From NCBI GenBank assembly GCA_035582835.1, contig JAYKAV010002761.1, positions 860,674 to 924,673 of the forward strand: a stretch of DNA of 64,000 nt, in the 5' to 3' direction. This DNA comes from Phoebastria nigripes. Lineage: Eukaryota; Chordata; Aves; Procellariiformes; Diomedeidae. Made by a program: the position numbers and the translations under genes. The notes beneath the pieces were generated by a model, which did not search any database, had not been told where the DNA came from, and worked only from the letters and a program-made list of their open reading frames with translations. The stretch's first letter is position 1, and every line of letters starts with the position of its first letter. Of the stretch, positions 50,201 to 60,100 are shown in pieces.

Positions 50201-53200
50201 CAGCTACATTTATTAACCTTCATTTTAGTTTACAATTTAAGAAAAGCTCTACTAATTTTGTATTGGCATCTACTGCTACCCAGAAAGTTTGTATTTCAGG
50301 GATGAGTAGTACAGCTGCTATCAGCCAGGGGAAACTGCCAAGTGATGCTCTAAGAGTGAGATTCAAGTCGTCCCTAGGCTCAAGGTCATAAGTTCTTCAT
50401 CATCTTTCTAGCAATAGGAATTATTTGATTATACAATTACATAGGCAGTTTTGTACACAGCATTTTCTGTTATTTGGTTATTTGGTTTTCATTGTAAAAG
50501 GTTGAATCAAGTGAGCTTCAGGGAACCAAGCCCTGTCACTCTACTGCTGCACAGTCTTCATTAAGTCATGTGTTCATACAGGAGATGGTATGGATGTTAA
50601 TGGAGCTGTATGTCTGATTGCATATACCTGGATATAGCTGAGGTATATGGGGAAATACTGGTTTTGACTGTGGAGGGAAAAGCAATCACCTAGGACAAGT
50701 TCAATATTCCAGTTTCATTTGAAGGACACTGACTCCATTTCCATCCAAGACACTTTTGTGATTACTGCCAAATGTCACAGCAAATTGGAATTTGTACAAG
50801 TGCTCCAAATGACGTTTCAGACATGCAGGGCTAGCTACTGTCTGGAGTGAGGCCAAACAGGTTGTATTTAAAAAGGCAGCTGTGTTTCAAAAAGATTGGA
50901 GAATATTTAGAAGGATACTGGAGAAGGCCTTTAGACAACCCTGACCAGATTTTTCAGAGGCACAAAATCTTATCATCTCCTCTAAGGATGTACATAACAT
51001 GTGGCAAGTCAGCACTTCAGAGCATCAAGTTATGTACAGAAGAGAACCCCGATATCCTTGCAATATTGCAGTTTTTAATATGTATGCAAANGTTTAGCTC
51101 TACAAGGAACACCTGTAGCACTATAATAAGTAAAATAAGTGTTTTAATATGCTCTAGTACGCTCCAAATCTGACTTTTGAGAAGTATAATTTCAGATGGT
51201 GAAACACCTAAGAATTAGAAATTTTAGCCACTGGAAATTTTGATTAGCACCTACTGTGAGAAACTCTTTCCAGCTTAACTGAATTCTGCTACAGACAAGC
51301 AGGACTGACATTTGAAAAAAAAGAAAATTGAAACCTGCTTAGGAACAAAGCACTTGGCTCCTTTTATGCCAAGAATATCTTCTGTGTATTTTCTTCTGAG
51401 CTTTAAGAATGCAAAACATCTTTGTTTTCTTCCTTTTGTTTTTTGATCTTCGCTCCCTGATTTAGGCTTCACCAGTTGAGAATAAAACAAATTTCAATTA
51501 TATACGGCAGTCTTTGCTGCTCTTAATTAGTCCTGATGCTTCATTTATAAGCGATGCACTAGGATGTGAATTCTACAGTCCTTAGAGTTCACTGTTTCTG
51601 TGACATTAGCCATGCAAAAGCAAAAGTCACTTAAGTACAAAAGTATACAGCAGCAATCCAGCCTCCAGCTCCCAATATGAGTGGGATGGTCATGAACCGT
51701 AGCACAGTGGAGGTCATGAAACTTTTACATAGTGGTTCTGATACCATGATAAAAAGATGCGCTAGATTTGAGCTAGGTAGTTTAAGATAAAGCACTTGGC
51801 ACTGCAAATTGATGAAAGGATTGGTCTCCTGGCAAAAAATGCAGCAGCAATCTCATCTATTGTTCAACAGCTATGTGTTATTATAAAGCTCACTGCATGT
51901 TATCAGTGAATTGTTTGGTTAGAAAGCCTTGGGAGCCCAAGGACTGGAAGTCCTGCAGTAACCTAACTACGGCTATGACCATTCAACTCCAGTTGTTTTC
52001 ATCTGCACCTGAAGCACCAGGAAGTTTACACAGCTCCAGAAAACTGACGGAGGACATTTTTTTATTCCAAATTCTCTTTCTAGCAGTTTGCAGCTATTTA
52101 TGGGAGGGAGAGTATTTGAAGAACCCTCTCAAACATGACTGCATGCTAATGGAACTTCCCTCTAGGTTATTTAGGACTGATACTGTAACTTTCTAAACAT
52201 CAAAAGCTGTAACCTCACTGTTACTCTTCAGTGGTTTCTCCCGATTAAACAAATACCTGCCCTAGTTCTCATTTTACCTTTCCTTTTAGTCAACTGCCAT
52301 ATAAAGAGAAACCATTATTAAAATAACACAGGGGAATGAAATATTATTTCCCTTCCTAACATGAACTTGTCATTTTGTGGAACAGTTTGACTCTGTAGAC
52401 TTTACACCTCTCAACAGTTAGGATTGCTTCTCCCAAGACAAGGTTACAGTTCCAATCGAGTGTTCTACATATCTCCTCTTTTAGGGCACGCCGTGTTATG
52501 CCTCACTTTTAAATCCGCCTACACCTGTTGAGTTGGTGACAGGGAGAGGCAGGAAAGAAAAGGGAAGAAATTCAGCAGCCAGCCAAAACTAAGGGCAACC
52601 AACATACCCTTGACTATGATTTCACCTTTCAGCTGCATAGTCGTCATTAAAGACTGTACATACCTTTGGCAGACATCAGTTTCTTGTAATGAGCAGCCAT
52701 GTGATCTTGAATGATGTACTGGTTGGAGAGCTTGCAGGAAGGTCCGGGAGAAAAAGCTGCAAGAGGGAAAAATCTTAGTTCATTCAACGGGGCAAGAAAT
52801 GTCTCAGGCAATAATGGCTCTGAAAACATTTTAATATTTATCCTCTCCTGCTTGCAATAAAATCAAGTCAATATTCATTCATTTATTTCAAAAAGTAAGG
52901 GTTACACAAAACGTGACATGAAAAAGTGGTAAATTAGTCTCATTTTGCATGTTTTTGAATACCTGAGAATTATGGCTTGCAATAAGTAATGTATGAGTCT
53001 TGGATGTTATAGAACTCTGGAGAATAATAGAGGATCCCACTGTTTAATATCTGATATAATAAAAAGCATTTACATTTTGAAAGATTTAATACTACAGAGT
53101 GGGACAAAGTACTGTAAAAAACTGCATAAGAATATCTTACCTCTTGGTAATACCAGGCCTAACTTTACCACTCTACATTGAGGAAAATGGACTGGATACA

Positions 53201-56200
53201 CACAAAGACAGAAGTAGGGCCAGAAAAGGAGCCAGGTGTAGAACAGAAATGTGTTATGCACAGACTGACCATGACACTCCTCTGAATCTCTTACCCACAA
53301 GACTTCTCAGATTAGGAAGAATTTTTCTCTGTATCTGACATAAGTTCATTAGCCCAGGAAGAAAGTCAAGAAGCTGATAAGCATTTACTCATTTTAAATT
53401 TTAACCGGTAGTGCGGCTGAGATGATAGATCATTGCCTTTCAACCTGTTTCCGAACAAAAATATTATTTCTGGATTCCTTCTCAAATCATCAGACAGGAT
53501 TTGTAGATGGAACGTTGCTAGCAAATAATATTAAGAAATAAACAGAATACTGGAGATCAGAAATCCAACATGCCTTTGGCCTTCCATCCACAGACACAGA
53601 ATAGCCCTTACACTGAGATAATCAGCCCATCCAACCTGTTCAGATTTGGCTTTCTGACACACTGAAGTAAATGATTGTTTCATCGTTCATGTCCCCAAGG
53701 TACAATTTCAGTTAATGACTTAGTTTCAAAGTTTTTATTGTATTTTGAAAGAATAGGAGACATTGGGTTGAGAGTCTGGGAATTAATCCTTCTAACCTTG
53801 GTTTGGCTGCTTTCTTGCTGTGTTGCTTTTTCTTGTCTAAATCTCTTGCCTACCAAGTGAGACAGTGCTACAAACTGTTTTTCACTGCCGAGGAGTTTGA
53901 CTACATTCAGTTTATTGTGTCATCTTTTGAACAAACACCATAAGAAAGAGCGGGACAGAACACTTAATGCCATATTTGTTGCTTCATTTAGTATTATTTA
54001 CTAATGTGCTCCTGCAAGTGACTAAAAGCCTGCCAGAAGGGCACTGGCATGAAGACCTGCTTTCAACAGCCTGTCCAGGAGCAGCATCACATCCCAACAT
54101 GACCAGCTAGAGAAAGGTGGTGTTACTTCAGCTCCAGGACCATCCATTCTGATTGTTCATTGAACACGTAGGCATGGCCAGAGTGCTTATACCATGACAC
54201 AAACAGGTGCAGAGACATCAACAGAAATAATGACTCTATGTTTTCTATAAAGCAATGGAGAACTTGGTGCAAAATTATGACCAAACTGCATTTATCTCGT
54301 CTCAATGAAATTTAGCATGAGTAGTACAGGTACCACAATGGAATCTGATACTTGAAGCAGACAAATATAAAGATCACAAAATTTCTAATCATTGGACACA
54401 TTTACCATGTGTCCAATTTCAACCAGGGAAACCACTCATGGGTGTCAGTACCATACTAAAGAAATCAAATAGTTAAAATCAGTACTATTCTGTTTCAAAG
54501 CTTTTATGTGCTTCAGACCAGTAGTTATTCACTTCCAAAACTTCAAAACCTAATATTTTTCATGAATTTTGCCAGTTGTGCTGTAACCTCCTGCTGGCAA
54601 AAGCAACTGGAACAAGCTCTTCAGTAATATCCAGCACCATTCCTGGCTGGTGTAAAGTGGGGCAGCTCTACTGAGTTCAAGGGATGGCAATGCCCTAAAT
54701 CACAGCAGCTAGAGGCTCTTGTCACTAAGGAAAAGAAAATAGTATTTTGGGAAATGCCCCAAATCTTTCCCTGATTGGCAGTGACAGCCTGATTTCAATA
54801 TATGCAGTGAAAAAGACAGCATGACAGAACAATGTGATAATCCAAACAATATCCGAGGATTAAAAAGGGATGGAAAATCCATTTATAAAAAGAACATTCT
54901 TCTCAAAATGAATTACCACCCCAAATTTGAAATGCTGAAGATATACAAGGCACTAGTAGTTTAATCTAATTTTTTGTCTTTCATAAAATCTAACTCTATC
55001 TTGTGTCCAGAAAATTACTAACATTGTGCAATAAGCAGCATTGTGGTTATCCCTATGTAAGGAAAAAAAAAGGCAAATTCTTTTCTTTGCCAGAGACTTT
55101 CTGTTGAACTTTGGCAAGTCATTTTGTTTTCCCTCTGAAAAGAGGACATGAAAAAACACATCCATTTCTCAAAGAAGACGTCTTAAGGATAAAAACAATA
55201 AAATGGGGAGATTTAGTGGGTGCCCATCTAAGTATTTCCCACCCCTAGAGAGGGTGATCTTATTTGAGCTCACTGGAAAGTTCACACTTTTTAACAGATT
55301 TTTCTTTTGTTTTCTTTTACATCTTTGAATAACTTCAAATTGAGGGAAATGTTAAATAGAAATCTTCCAGGAATTTTAAGTAGCCCTGTTATGAGGCTCT
55401 GTTGATGGGGCGAACACGTCAGGTCAAACTGAAACAGCCCTTTTGTGTGCTGTAAAGACAGGCAGAGTTCTCAAGCCCATGTTTGAACAGAATCAAACTT
55501 CTGTATTTTCTGCTGTCTTTCTTACATAGATCTCATTTACCTGCAACATTTAGCAAATTGCTTTATCCAAGTTTTCAACATTTCAGAGTTTCAGCATTTT
55601 CTATATACGAGCACAGATCTACCTACAAAAGTTGCCTGCTTTTGAAAATCTTTCTAAACTCTGAGTACTATTGTACTTTCAAGACATTTACATCTTGCTT
55701 CTATATATGAGGAAAGATCTCCAGGAAACACAGATCCAGGAACAAGCAATAAAGAACAGTGACAACTCTCTCAACACTGACTCTTTTTATTTCCTATTTT
55801 ATAATGACTTTCCTAGCAATTTATTACAGTCCTGAATGTGTAGTTGTATGATGACTAATTTACCTAGTTTCCACTGATTGAATTGCAAGAGATTACTTCT
55901 GCAAATCATGTCTGGAGAATATATCATGTCCAGAGCTATAATGTCATACCATAAATCCAGTTGTAGCAGTATTAAAGTTTGACTGATACACAATGACAGT
56001 GATAAAACATGTCTTTTCCATGTAGCTGAAAAACAAAAATACACTTTTGAAAAACACAAGAGGTGACTTTGCTCCTCACCAGACTGCTAATTCAAAGCCA
56101 CTACTTTTTGCCTCTTATAGGAGCAAAAAAAAGCATGTTCTCAAGAACACGTCAACTGTTTTACTCTTTAAAAGACTAGTGTAACTGCAGTGCTGCTATA

Positions 56201-57106
56201 CTGCAAATAGTCTATCTTTATACCATTACTAACTGCTAATTCCTACAAATGGAAATTTCACAATGATGTGGTGACAAAGCTACATGTACTTATAATCAAC
56301 AAATAAAAACTGTTCAGTGATACTTAAGCCTCAAAAGCTTGGAAATACCAAATTCTCATCTACCCTTCACATTACTGGAAAGTGGGAACCATCTCTGCAA
56401 CATCCTTGGCTTTGCCTTTTGCAAACTGATAGAAGTACCTATCTAGCATTGCAAGGAAAGAGCTATCTCGTACCATAAGCAGTAGTTCAGAGTTACGGTC
56501 CTGCATTTGTTTGTATCTGTCTACTTCCTAATCCTGTGTTTAGAGCCTAAATTTGGAGGGGAGAGGGACCACCTCTTCGCTCTGTGTTTGTCTCTGAGAG
56601 TGTCTCAGAGAGTTTGTCTCTGTGTTTGTGCAGAGTGTAAAATGCCTCCGACTGCAGCTGGGCTTTGTCAAGGGAGGGACAAAGGACAAAAAGGACAAAA
56701 ATGGCAGGTGGTGGCGTGTTTGCCAGCATCTAATTAAGGACTGAAACTATATGGATCTGGAGAAGGTATAGTGGAACAGCATTTCCGAGAAGGGAAGCTT
56801 CAGGCAGAACAGCTTTCTAGCAATTCTTCTACAGGTGCTCGGCAAAGATCCTGACCAGGAAAGCTGCTTGCCTGAATTAAGAAGGTGAGATGTTTGTAAA
56901 AGCAGATATTAGAAGCACTTACCTACTTTATATTGTTTCAATAATAAAATATGTATTTTTAATAATCTCATAATTTTCAAGCTGTTATTCCAAAATTGGA
57001 GCACGTAGGCACCTCTCAGGTAATAATTTGAATACTTACAGCTACTTTTGAGACTCATGTGTCCTCTGAAAGGTCCCATCATGGAGTACGTAGGCACCAT
57101 GGCTAT
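29233..57106 (-). CDS. SPATA7-like gene, eight visible exons (possible SPATA7 paralog)
   Basis: Minus-strand exons 57040-57106, 52664-52756, 36431-36552, 34429-34937, 34261-34321, 32929-32993, 32191-32262 and 29464 down to 29407 or 29233 join without a frame break into about 404 codons. Matches to human SPATA7 in order: [12 protein letters not shown] (GPPCLFKGHLSTKS), [15 protein letters not shown] (KNHMAIHYNKILSAK), DQQKRDRL (DQQRREKL), [12 protein letters not shown] ([12 protein letters not shown]), [15 protein letters not shown] (FLSQYRYYTPAKRKK), [16 protein letters not shown] (EEELLYLSFIEDVTDEIL) and [10 protein letters not shown] (FERHIKQNKH). SPATA7 acts with RPGRIP1 at the photoreceptor connecting cilium; its loss causes Leber congenital amaurosis 3 in people. 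The gene runs towards CENPF. The 3' end is unresolved, as is the upstream start. Ortholog or second copy cannot be settled from this window alone; the CENPF neighbourhood favours a second copy. Confidence 0.88.
29407..29464 (-). CDS. SPATA7-like exon ([10 protein letters not shown] block), last recognised coding piece
   Basis: The first G completes a Glu codon, then [19 protein letters not shown] follows, matching human FLERLFERHIKQNKHLEEE. A good donor GAG/GTGAGC lies at 29401-29406 (phase 0), at nearly the same place in the protein where the alignment with human fades. If unused, the frame reads on for 57 codons to a TAA at 29233-29235. The human protein has about 190 further residues; I found no matching downstream exon. 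Confidence 0.85.
29465..32190 (-). other. SPATA7-like intron with two unidentified minus-strand open frames
   Basis: Donor GTAAGT, acceptor with A-interrupted pyrimidine tract ending TTTTTTAAG before 29464. Protein continuity across it with human (HEE joined to [11 protein letters not shown]) shows that the frames at 29665-29946 and 29956-30177 are intronic. A short TA repeat lies near 31242. Confidence 0.75.
29665..30177 (-). other. two successive unidentified open frames inside intron
   Basis: Minus frames 30177-29956 (ends [20 protein letters not shown] ... SWTKE) and 29946-29665 ([19 protein letters not shown] ... ) follow each other in the same orientation with only a few codons between. 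They look more protein-like than random AT-rich sequence. Not recognised; could be a decayed retrocopy or chance. Confidence 0.2.
32191..32262 (-). CDS. SPATA7-like exon ([16 protein letters not shown] block)
   Basis: 72 bases between TTTGTATAG and donor GTAAGT (32185-32190), phase 2 to phase 2. The product [19 protein letters not shown] matches human EEELLYLSFIEDVTDEILKLG, with the acidic/aromatic/aliphatic spacing kept. Confidence 0.93.
32263..32928 (-). other. SPATA7-like intron
   Basis: Donor GTAAGT, acceptor TTTGTATAG. Contains a short AT-rich stretch (TTTATTTATTTATTA near 32646-32660). No exon recognised. Confidence 0.75.
32929..32993 (-). CDS. SPATA7-like small exon (65 bases)
   Basis: Acceptor TTTGTGGCAG, donor GTAAGT (32923-32928), phase 0 to phase 2. 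The product [21 protein letters not shown] is in the frame demanded by the following, well conserved exon. Human has a longer segment here (around GHDSTWDEIKDD), so this part is shorter in the present gene. Confidence 0.75.
32994..34260 (-). other. SPATA7-like intron
   Basis: Between the inferred donor at 34260 and the acceptor TTTGTGGCAG ending at 32994. No recognisable repeat. An additional small exon cannot be excluded. Confidence 0.6.
34261..34321 (-). CDS. SPATA7-like small exon (61 bases); 3' border inferred
   Basis: Starts after ATCTTTCAG; the first A completes an Arg codon, then [20 protein letters not shown] follows. The next exon starts in phase 0, so this one must end in phase 0. 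GAG followed by GTTGGT (34255-34260) is the best in-phase donor, giving 61 bases. The open frame continues to 34117, and a GTTAAG at 34136-34141 would be a stronger-looking donor, but it is out of phase with the next exon. The sequence itself is not conserved with human. Confidence 0.6.
34322..34428 (-). other. short SPATA7-like intron (107 bases)
   Basis: Donor GTACTT, acceptor ATCTTTCAG. One of the shortest introns in the window. Confidence 0.75.
34429..34937 (-). CDS. SPATA7-like largest exon (SGDLLDKHS block)
   Basis: 509 bases, phase 0 to phase 2, between the acceptor TTACAG (34938-34939) and donor GTACTT (34423-34428). The first two thirds are polar, Ser/Arg/Lys-rich and poorly conserved. 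The last third carries [27 protein letters not shown] and [10 protein letters not shown], which match human [27 protein letters not shown] and RYYTPAKRKK. This is the block that identifies the gene. N bases at 34480 and 34710 leave two residues unknown. The open frame upstream of 34937 (LFFNLQ) is intron. Confidence 0.95.
34938..36430 (-). other. SPATA7-like intron
   Basis: Donor GTATGT (36425-36430), acceptor TAACTTACAG ending at 34938. Unique AT-rich DNA; no repeat or exon recognised. Confidence 0.75.
36431..36552 (-). CDS. SPATA7-like exon (DQQKRDRL block)
   Basis: Minus-strand acceptor TGTACAG before 36552 and donor GTATGT at 36425-36430; 122 bases, phase 1 to phase 0. The product ([20 protein letters not shown] ... 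[10 protein letters not shown]) matches human ADQQRREKLKKELAQCEKEF. The phase-1 start is compatible with direct joining to the exon at 52664-52756 (giving SAK-DKDQQ), with or without the small exon found between them in human. Confidence 0.9.
37138..37222. repeat. AT-rich low-complexity tract
   Basis: ATATT/TTATA-type sequence with only scattered G or C bases. Confidence 0.8.
39097..39440. promoter_or_regulatory. CpG-richer patch with CCAAT box inside SPATA7-like intron
   Basis: About a dozen CpGs in 340 bases, with a cluster ACGCGAGGCGGACTGAGGCG at 39134-39153, in otherwise CpG-poor DNA. An ATTGG (CCAAT box on the minus strand) sits at 39332-39336. It could be an alternative promoter or enhancer; there is no TATA box or recognisable first exon. 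Confidence 0.25.
40425..40442. repeat. poly-T tract
   Basis: About 18 T bases. No recognisable element is attached. Confidence 0.85.
41690..42003 (+). mobile_element. ancient CR1/L3-type LINE 3' fragment
   Basis: TTTAAGGAGCTGAATGTATT, GGTTAAGAAGTAACTT, TTATAAGCACCTA, AGCAAAGGTTTACCA and TTGGAACAGTTTAATGAG follow in order the 3' end of old reptile-type CR1 elements (...TTAAGGAGCTGAATCTATTT..., ...CATTGGAACAATTTACC...). It is strongly diverged, has no open frame and has lost its tail. Old enough to be shared among birds, and perhaps with turtles and crocodiles. Confidence 0.65.
45776..45830 (-). mobile_element. degraded CR1 3' tail, minus orientation
   Basis: GCATCATAGTATCATGGAAA followed by TACTGGTTGGAAGAGACTTC resembles the reverse complement of a CR1 3' terminus (ATAGAATCATGGAATGGTT, then GGGTTGGAAGGGACCT). 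Only about 50 bases are recognisable. Confidence 0.5.
46675..46979 (+). mobile_element. CR1 LINE, well preserved 3' end with TTCTG/ATTCT tail
   Basis: It carries the hallmark CR1 3' sequence: CCAGTGATAGGACGTGTGGG, GGGAGGTTTAGACTGGACAT, TTCTTTACCGAGAGGGTGG, CACTGGAACAGGCTTCCC, then GGACTAGATGG and GTAGGTCCTTTCCAAC. It ends in a pentamer tail of TTCTG then ATTCT units (46948-46979). The element is 5'-truncated, as usual for CR1. Preservation suggests a fairly recent insertion. The open frames here are fragments of the reverse-transcriptase C-terminus in shifted frames. Confidence 0.93.
50016..50060. repeat. three tandem copies of a 15-base unit
   Basis: Three units of the form ATCACACCAACTGCA, head to tail, the first slightly changed and carrying one N. 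A small minisatellite. Confidence 0.85.
52664..52756 (-). CDS. SPATA7-like exon (conserved [13 protein letters not shown] block)
   Basis: Minus-strand acceptor TTGCAG before 52756 and donor GTATGT at 52658-52663; 93 bases, phase 1 to phase 1. The product, [19 protein letters not shown] then [12 protein letters not shown], matches human AFCTDSSSLRLSTLQLVKNH then MAIHYNKILSAK. This is the most conserved N-terminal block of SPATA7. Confidence 0.93.
52757..57039 (-). other. SPATA7-like intron with an 11-bp-arm inverted repeat
   Basis: Donor GTAAGT (57034-57039) to acceptor CTCTTGCAG (ending at 52757). It holds a perfect short hairpin at 54391-54417, listed separately. Otherwise unique AT-rich DNA without recognisable exon. 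Confidence 0.7.
54391..54417. repeat. perfect inverted repeat (11-bp arms, 5-base loop)
   Basis: ATTGGACACAT, then TTACC, then ATGTGTCCAAT. The arms are perfectly complementary and no extension is visible on either side. This is too short for a microRNA precursor. It may be chance or the relic of a small palindromic element. Confidence 0.8.
57040..57106 (-). CDS. SPATA7-like exon with first visible ATG
   Basis: Minus-strand GTAAGT donor at 57034-57039. It encodes [20 protein letters not shown] from an ATG at 57098-57100 in a strong context (GCCATGG). This matches the human segment after residue 11 (SVLPRYGPPCLFKGHLSTKS). A CCCAG acceptor-like site precedes ATAGCC at 57106, and the frame is open through it. 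The human protein has about ten more N-terminal residues on a separate first exon, so this may be coding exon 2 with the first exon further upstream. The last base, T, is completed by the next exon. Confidence 0.85.
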
Positions 57107-60100
57107 CTGGGACCCTTGGCAGGGAAGGAAAATGTATTGGTTACATATTGCGGAAGCATTAAGAATATGATTGTCTTTCTGCAGGTCCTATGGGGATTAC
57201 AGAAGAGTCATCTCCTGGCCAGAATGCTACGCTACAACTGACCCAGGTATGAAAAGGCTGGCACGTTCGAGTTTCCTTTCCCTGCCAGATTACTTCTGTT
57301 TGTTTTAATCCCTAACAATTAGTATGACCCTTTTGACCAGATACTCTGAGAGAAAATTCCCTGTTACAACAGCATCTACAGGGCAGTTTTCTGCAGGCCA
57401 CAAAAATGAGCCATGGCATTGCGCAAATGTCACATATTTTGCAATCTGAAAGATCATCTCTGCTAAACATAAATCTTCAAGGCAAAAGAAGGAGCAGCTC
57501 AGTATGCTACTGTGCTGCTTGTGCCCAAGGGAAGCAGTGGGGAAAAAAGCACAACATTAAAGATTTTCTAAAGATACTCTACGAAATAGTATAGGCTCAC
57601 AGCACAGAAGCCAGACCTAGAAAAGCCAGGCCCAACACAGCAAAGTAAGCAAACAAACCCCCTCTCATTTCAAATTAAAGGCAAGTTGCAAGAACACAAA
57701 TTCCAAATACACGGAATTCTGCCCATTTTATGAAGATATGTCCCACTGCTGACAGCTGAATTAATCTCAGATGAGTTACAGGGTAAATTTTACTTTATGC
57801 CTTAACAGCTGACGGGGCCAAGTCTCAATTTCAAAAGCCACTTAGGTTCACAGGAGTCAGACAGACACAGATTCATAGGAAATCCAGGAGGTTTCAGTCC
57901 CTACCTGTCCAGTGGTATGGTTTTCAACACAATCATGTTCCTAACTCCCATTAAAATCAAGGAGAAGCTGGTACCCTAATTTGCAAGTCTGATCATGCAG
58001 ACTAAACTTCAGTCCTCATTTTTAACTTACTTCTAACTTAGTGAAATGATTTGTCTATATGCAAAAGTTCCAGCAATAATTTGAATTATAATTTAAATAG
58101 ACTTATTCCAGTTTAAAAACTTATTTTGGTTCAGCTTAAACCTATTCCTGGTTAACTTGAAGCAAGCCAGTCACCAATGCAATGTGCATACATAATCTCC
58201 ACCAGATAAATCTTATCACTTTAAACTCACATGAAAAGTCCATGCTTCTTAAGCAGATAAGCCAACTGGCACATAGGAGCCTAAAGCTCAGTAGCTTTAT
58301 ACTCCAAAGGGTTGTCTACCAGCAGAAGTGGCTTAACTGTGAACTTATATTTGCCTGATTAGATTTGTGGGTTGCAAAGGAAACATCTCCTTAGAGATGA
58401 TCCTGAATGTCAAAGGACATGCCAAGTGCCATCAGAACTAGAAAAATCAATGCAATTCTTTCTTTGGTTTCAAGGCAACATTGTAATTTGGGGGAGGAAC
58501 CAGGAGTGTCTGACTCTTAAAGAATGAAACCTTGACTTTTGTTCTCATATACACATTTCAGGATAATTTTTGCCTTCAGAGGCATTGCCACAACTTCACA
58601 AACCTTGTGTTTATACAGCTATAACCAAAACCTAAGGGCAGGGACTTTAGAAAGTGATTACAGGTTTTGGATCTTGATTTGGTGACAAAGAGCCTGTTTT
58701 TTCAGAGACTGCATTCTCAACCTGTTCTGAAATTCAGGCCTCACCATTGGTAGCTTAGTTTTTGGCAAAATCACCTGTCTGGGACAGCCTTCTTAAAGAT
58801 AAAAGGATGCAGGTATCGGAGAGTATCATAACAGTGTTCTCAGAAAACAAAAGCTGGAAAGATTTTGAGCAGTCCTTTTTTGGATCAAATCTGCCACCTT
58901 AGACCACAGGCTTAAAATAAAAACACTATGAAATAAATGGGAGCTGAGTAAACACTATTGCTTTTCCTCTGTGCTCATATTTCTAATTGTCATGGGTCCC
59001 TAAGTTAATAAAATCATCAAAAGGTCAGCCTTTTTTTTTGTCTCTTGAAAACAGCCTTCTATAGTCACAACAGGATATGGACAAAGGAAGTTACTGCTCT
59101 CAAATCCAAGGTAACACATCAAAACATTTGTTTATTTTTCAAAAATTGTATTTATTTAGATATATTCCTTAAGCATTTTTATTCATGTTTTGAAAACTAG
59201 TGCAACTTAATCATAGCTTCATATATACTGGCTAAAGACTTAAAAGCAAATTAGTTTAGCTTCATCTCACTATATTACTAATAATCATTTTGATTCTTTA
59301 ATTTCTTTTGAAATATAAATTATCTCTGGCTAAATCCTCACTTCTTTTGTTTTTTTCCTTTTTATGTCAAACATCTATGAAAGGCATGACAGATAGAAGG
59401 ATACTGTACTGAAAAGAGCTCTTAATCATGTGCAACTTAAGAACAGAGAGTAATTCTTTATCTTCTTGTGTCCAATCCTACCATTTTAGCTCAACGATTT
59501 ACTCCATTATGATTTCAAGTGGAAAAACATCAGTGGGAAATTGCTCTGAGTGAGGACAGATAAAAATGGAACAAGCACATATGAAAAATTGTAATTGTTT
59601 GACCCAAATACATTGAATTTAATATGTGCATGCTATGTGTAACACGTGATGCAGGCACTAAACAGTTGTTATGATTGAACACGGTCACAATAACGGCAGA
59701 TCTTTAAGTAACTAGTCCTTTACATGCGCATTGACAGCAGTTAACTCATGCAATAACGTTGCTGCTGCTGTTTGAATTCTGGTGACTTCCTGGAGTCTCA
59801 ATCAGATCACTGTCCCAGGCTCTGTACAAATAGTCAGTCACTCATTAATATACCCAAAGAGTTTACAATTGGTTTGCAAACCAGATAAATAGCAGGTGGG
59901 GAAAAAAAGCATTGTCTTCATTTCAGAGGCTGAAAAAGAGTAAGTGATTTGTTCATTGTAACAAGATCAAGAGAGTTAGTGGCAGAGAAATGAAACTTGA
60001 TTTCCTGAGTACCAGACTAGTGCCTAAACCTCAGGACATCTATTTTCATCTTTATCTAAATATCTAATATGTGGAATTTTCTTTCTCATGAGAGGAAACA

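Larger units (their letters stand above)
36553..52663 (-). other. 16-kb SPATA7-like intron with CR1 copies and a CpG-richer patch
   Basis: Donor GTATGT (52658-52663) to acceptor TGTACAG (ending at 36553). It contains a young CR1 3' end (46675-46979), an old CR1 3' end (41690-42003), a degraded minus-strand CR1 tail (45776-45830), a 15-base tandem repeat (50016-50060), a poly-T tract (40425-40442), an AT-rich repeat (37138-37222) and a CpG-richer patch (39097-39440). Human SPATA7 has one extra small exon here (encoding VPVSVSTSIKY); no secure counterpart was found. Confidence 0.7.

Noticed and set aside
54391..54417. Hairpin considered as a microRNA precursor
   Set aside because: Arms of 11 bp are too short for a pre-miRNA stem and no extension pairs outside.
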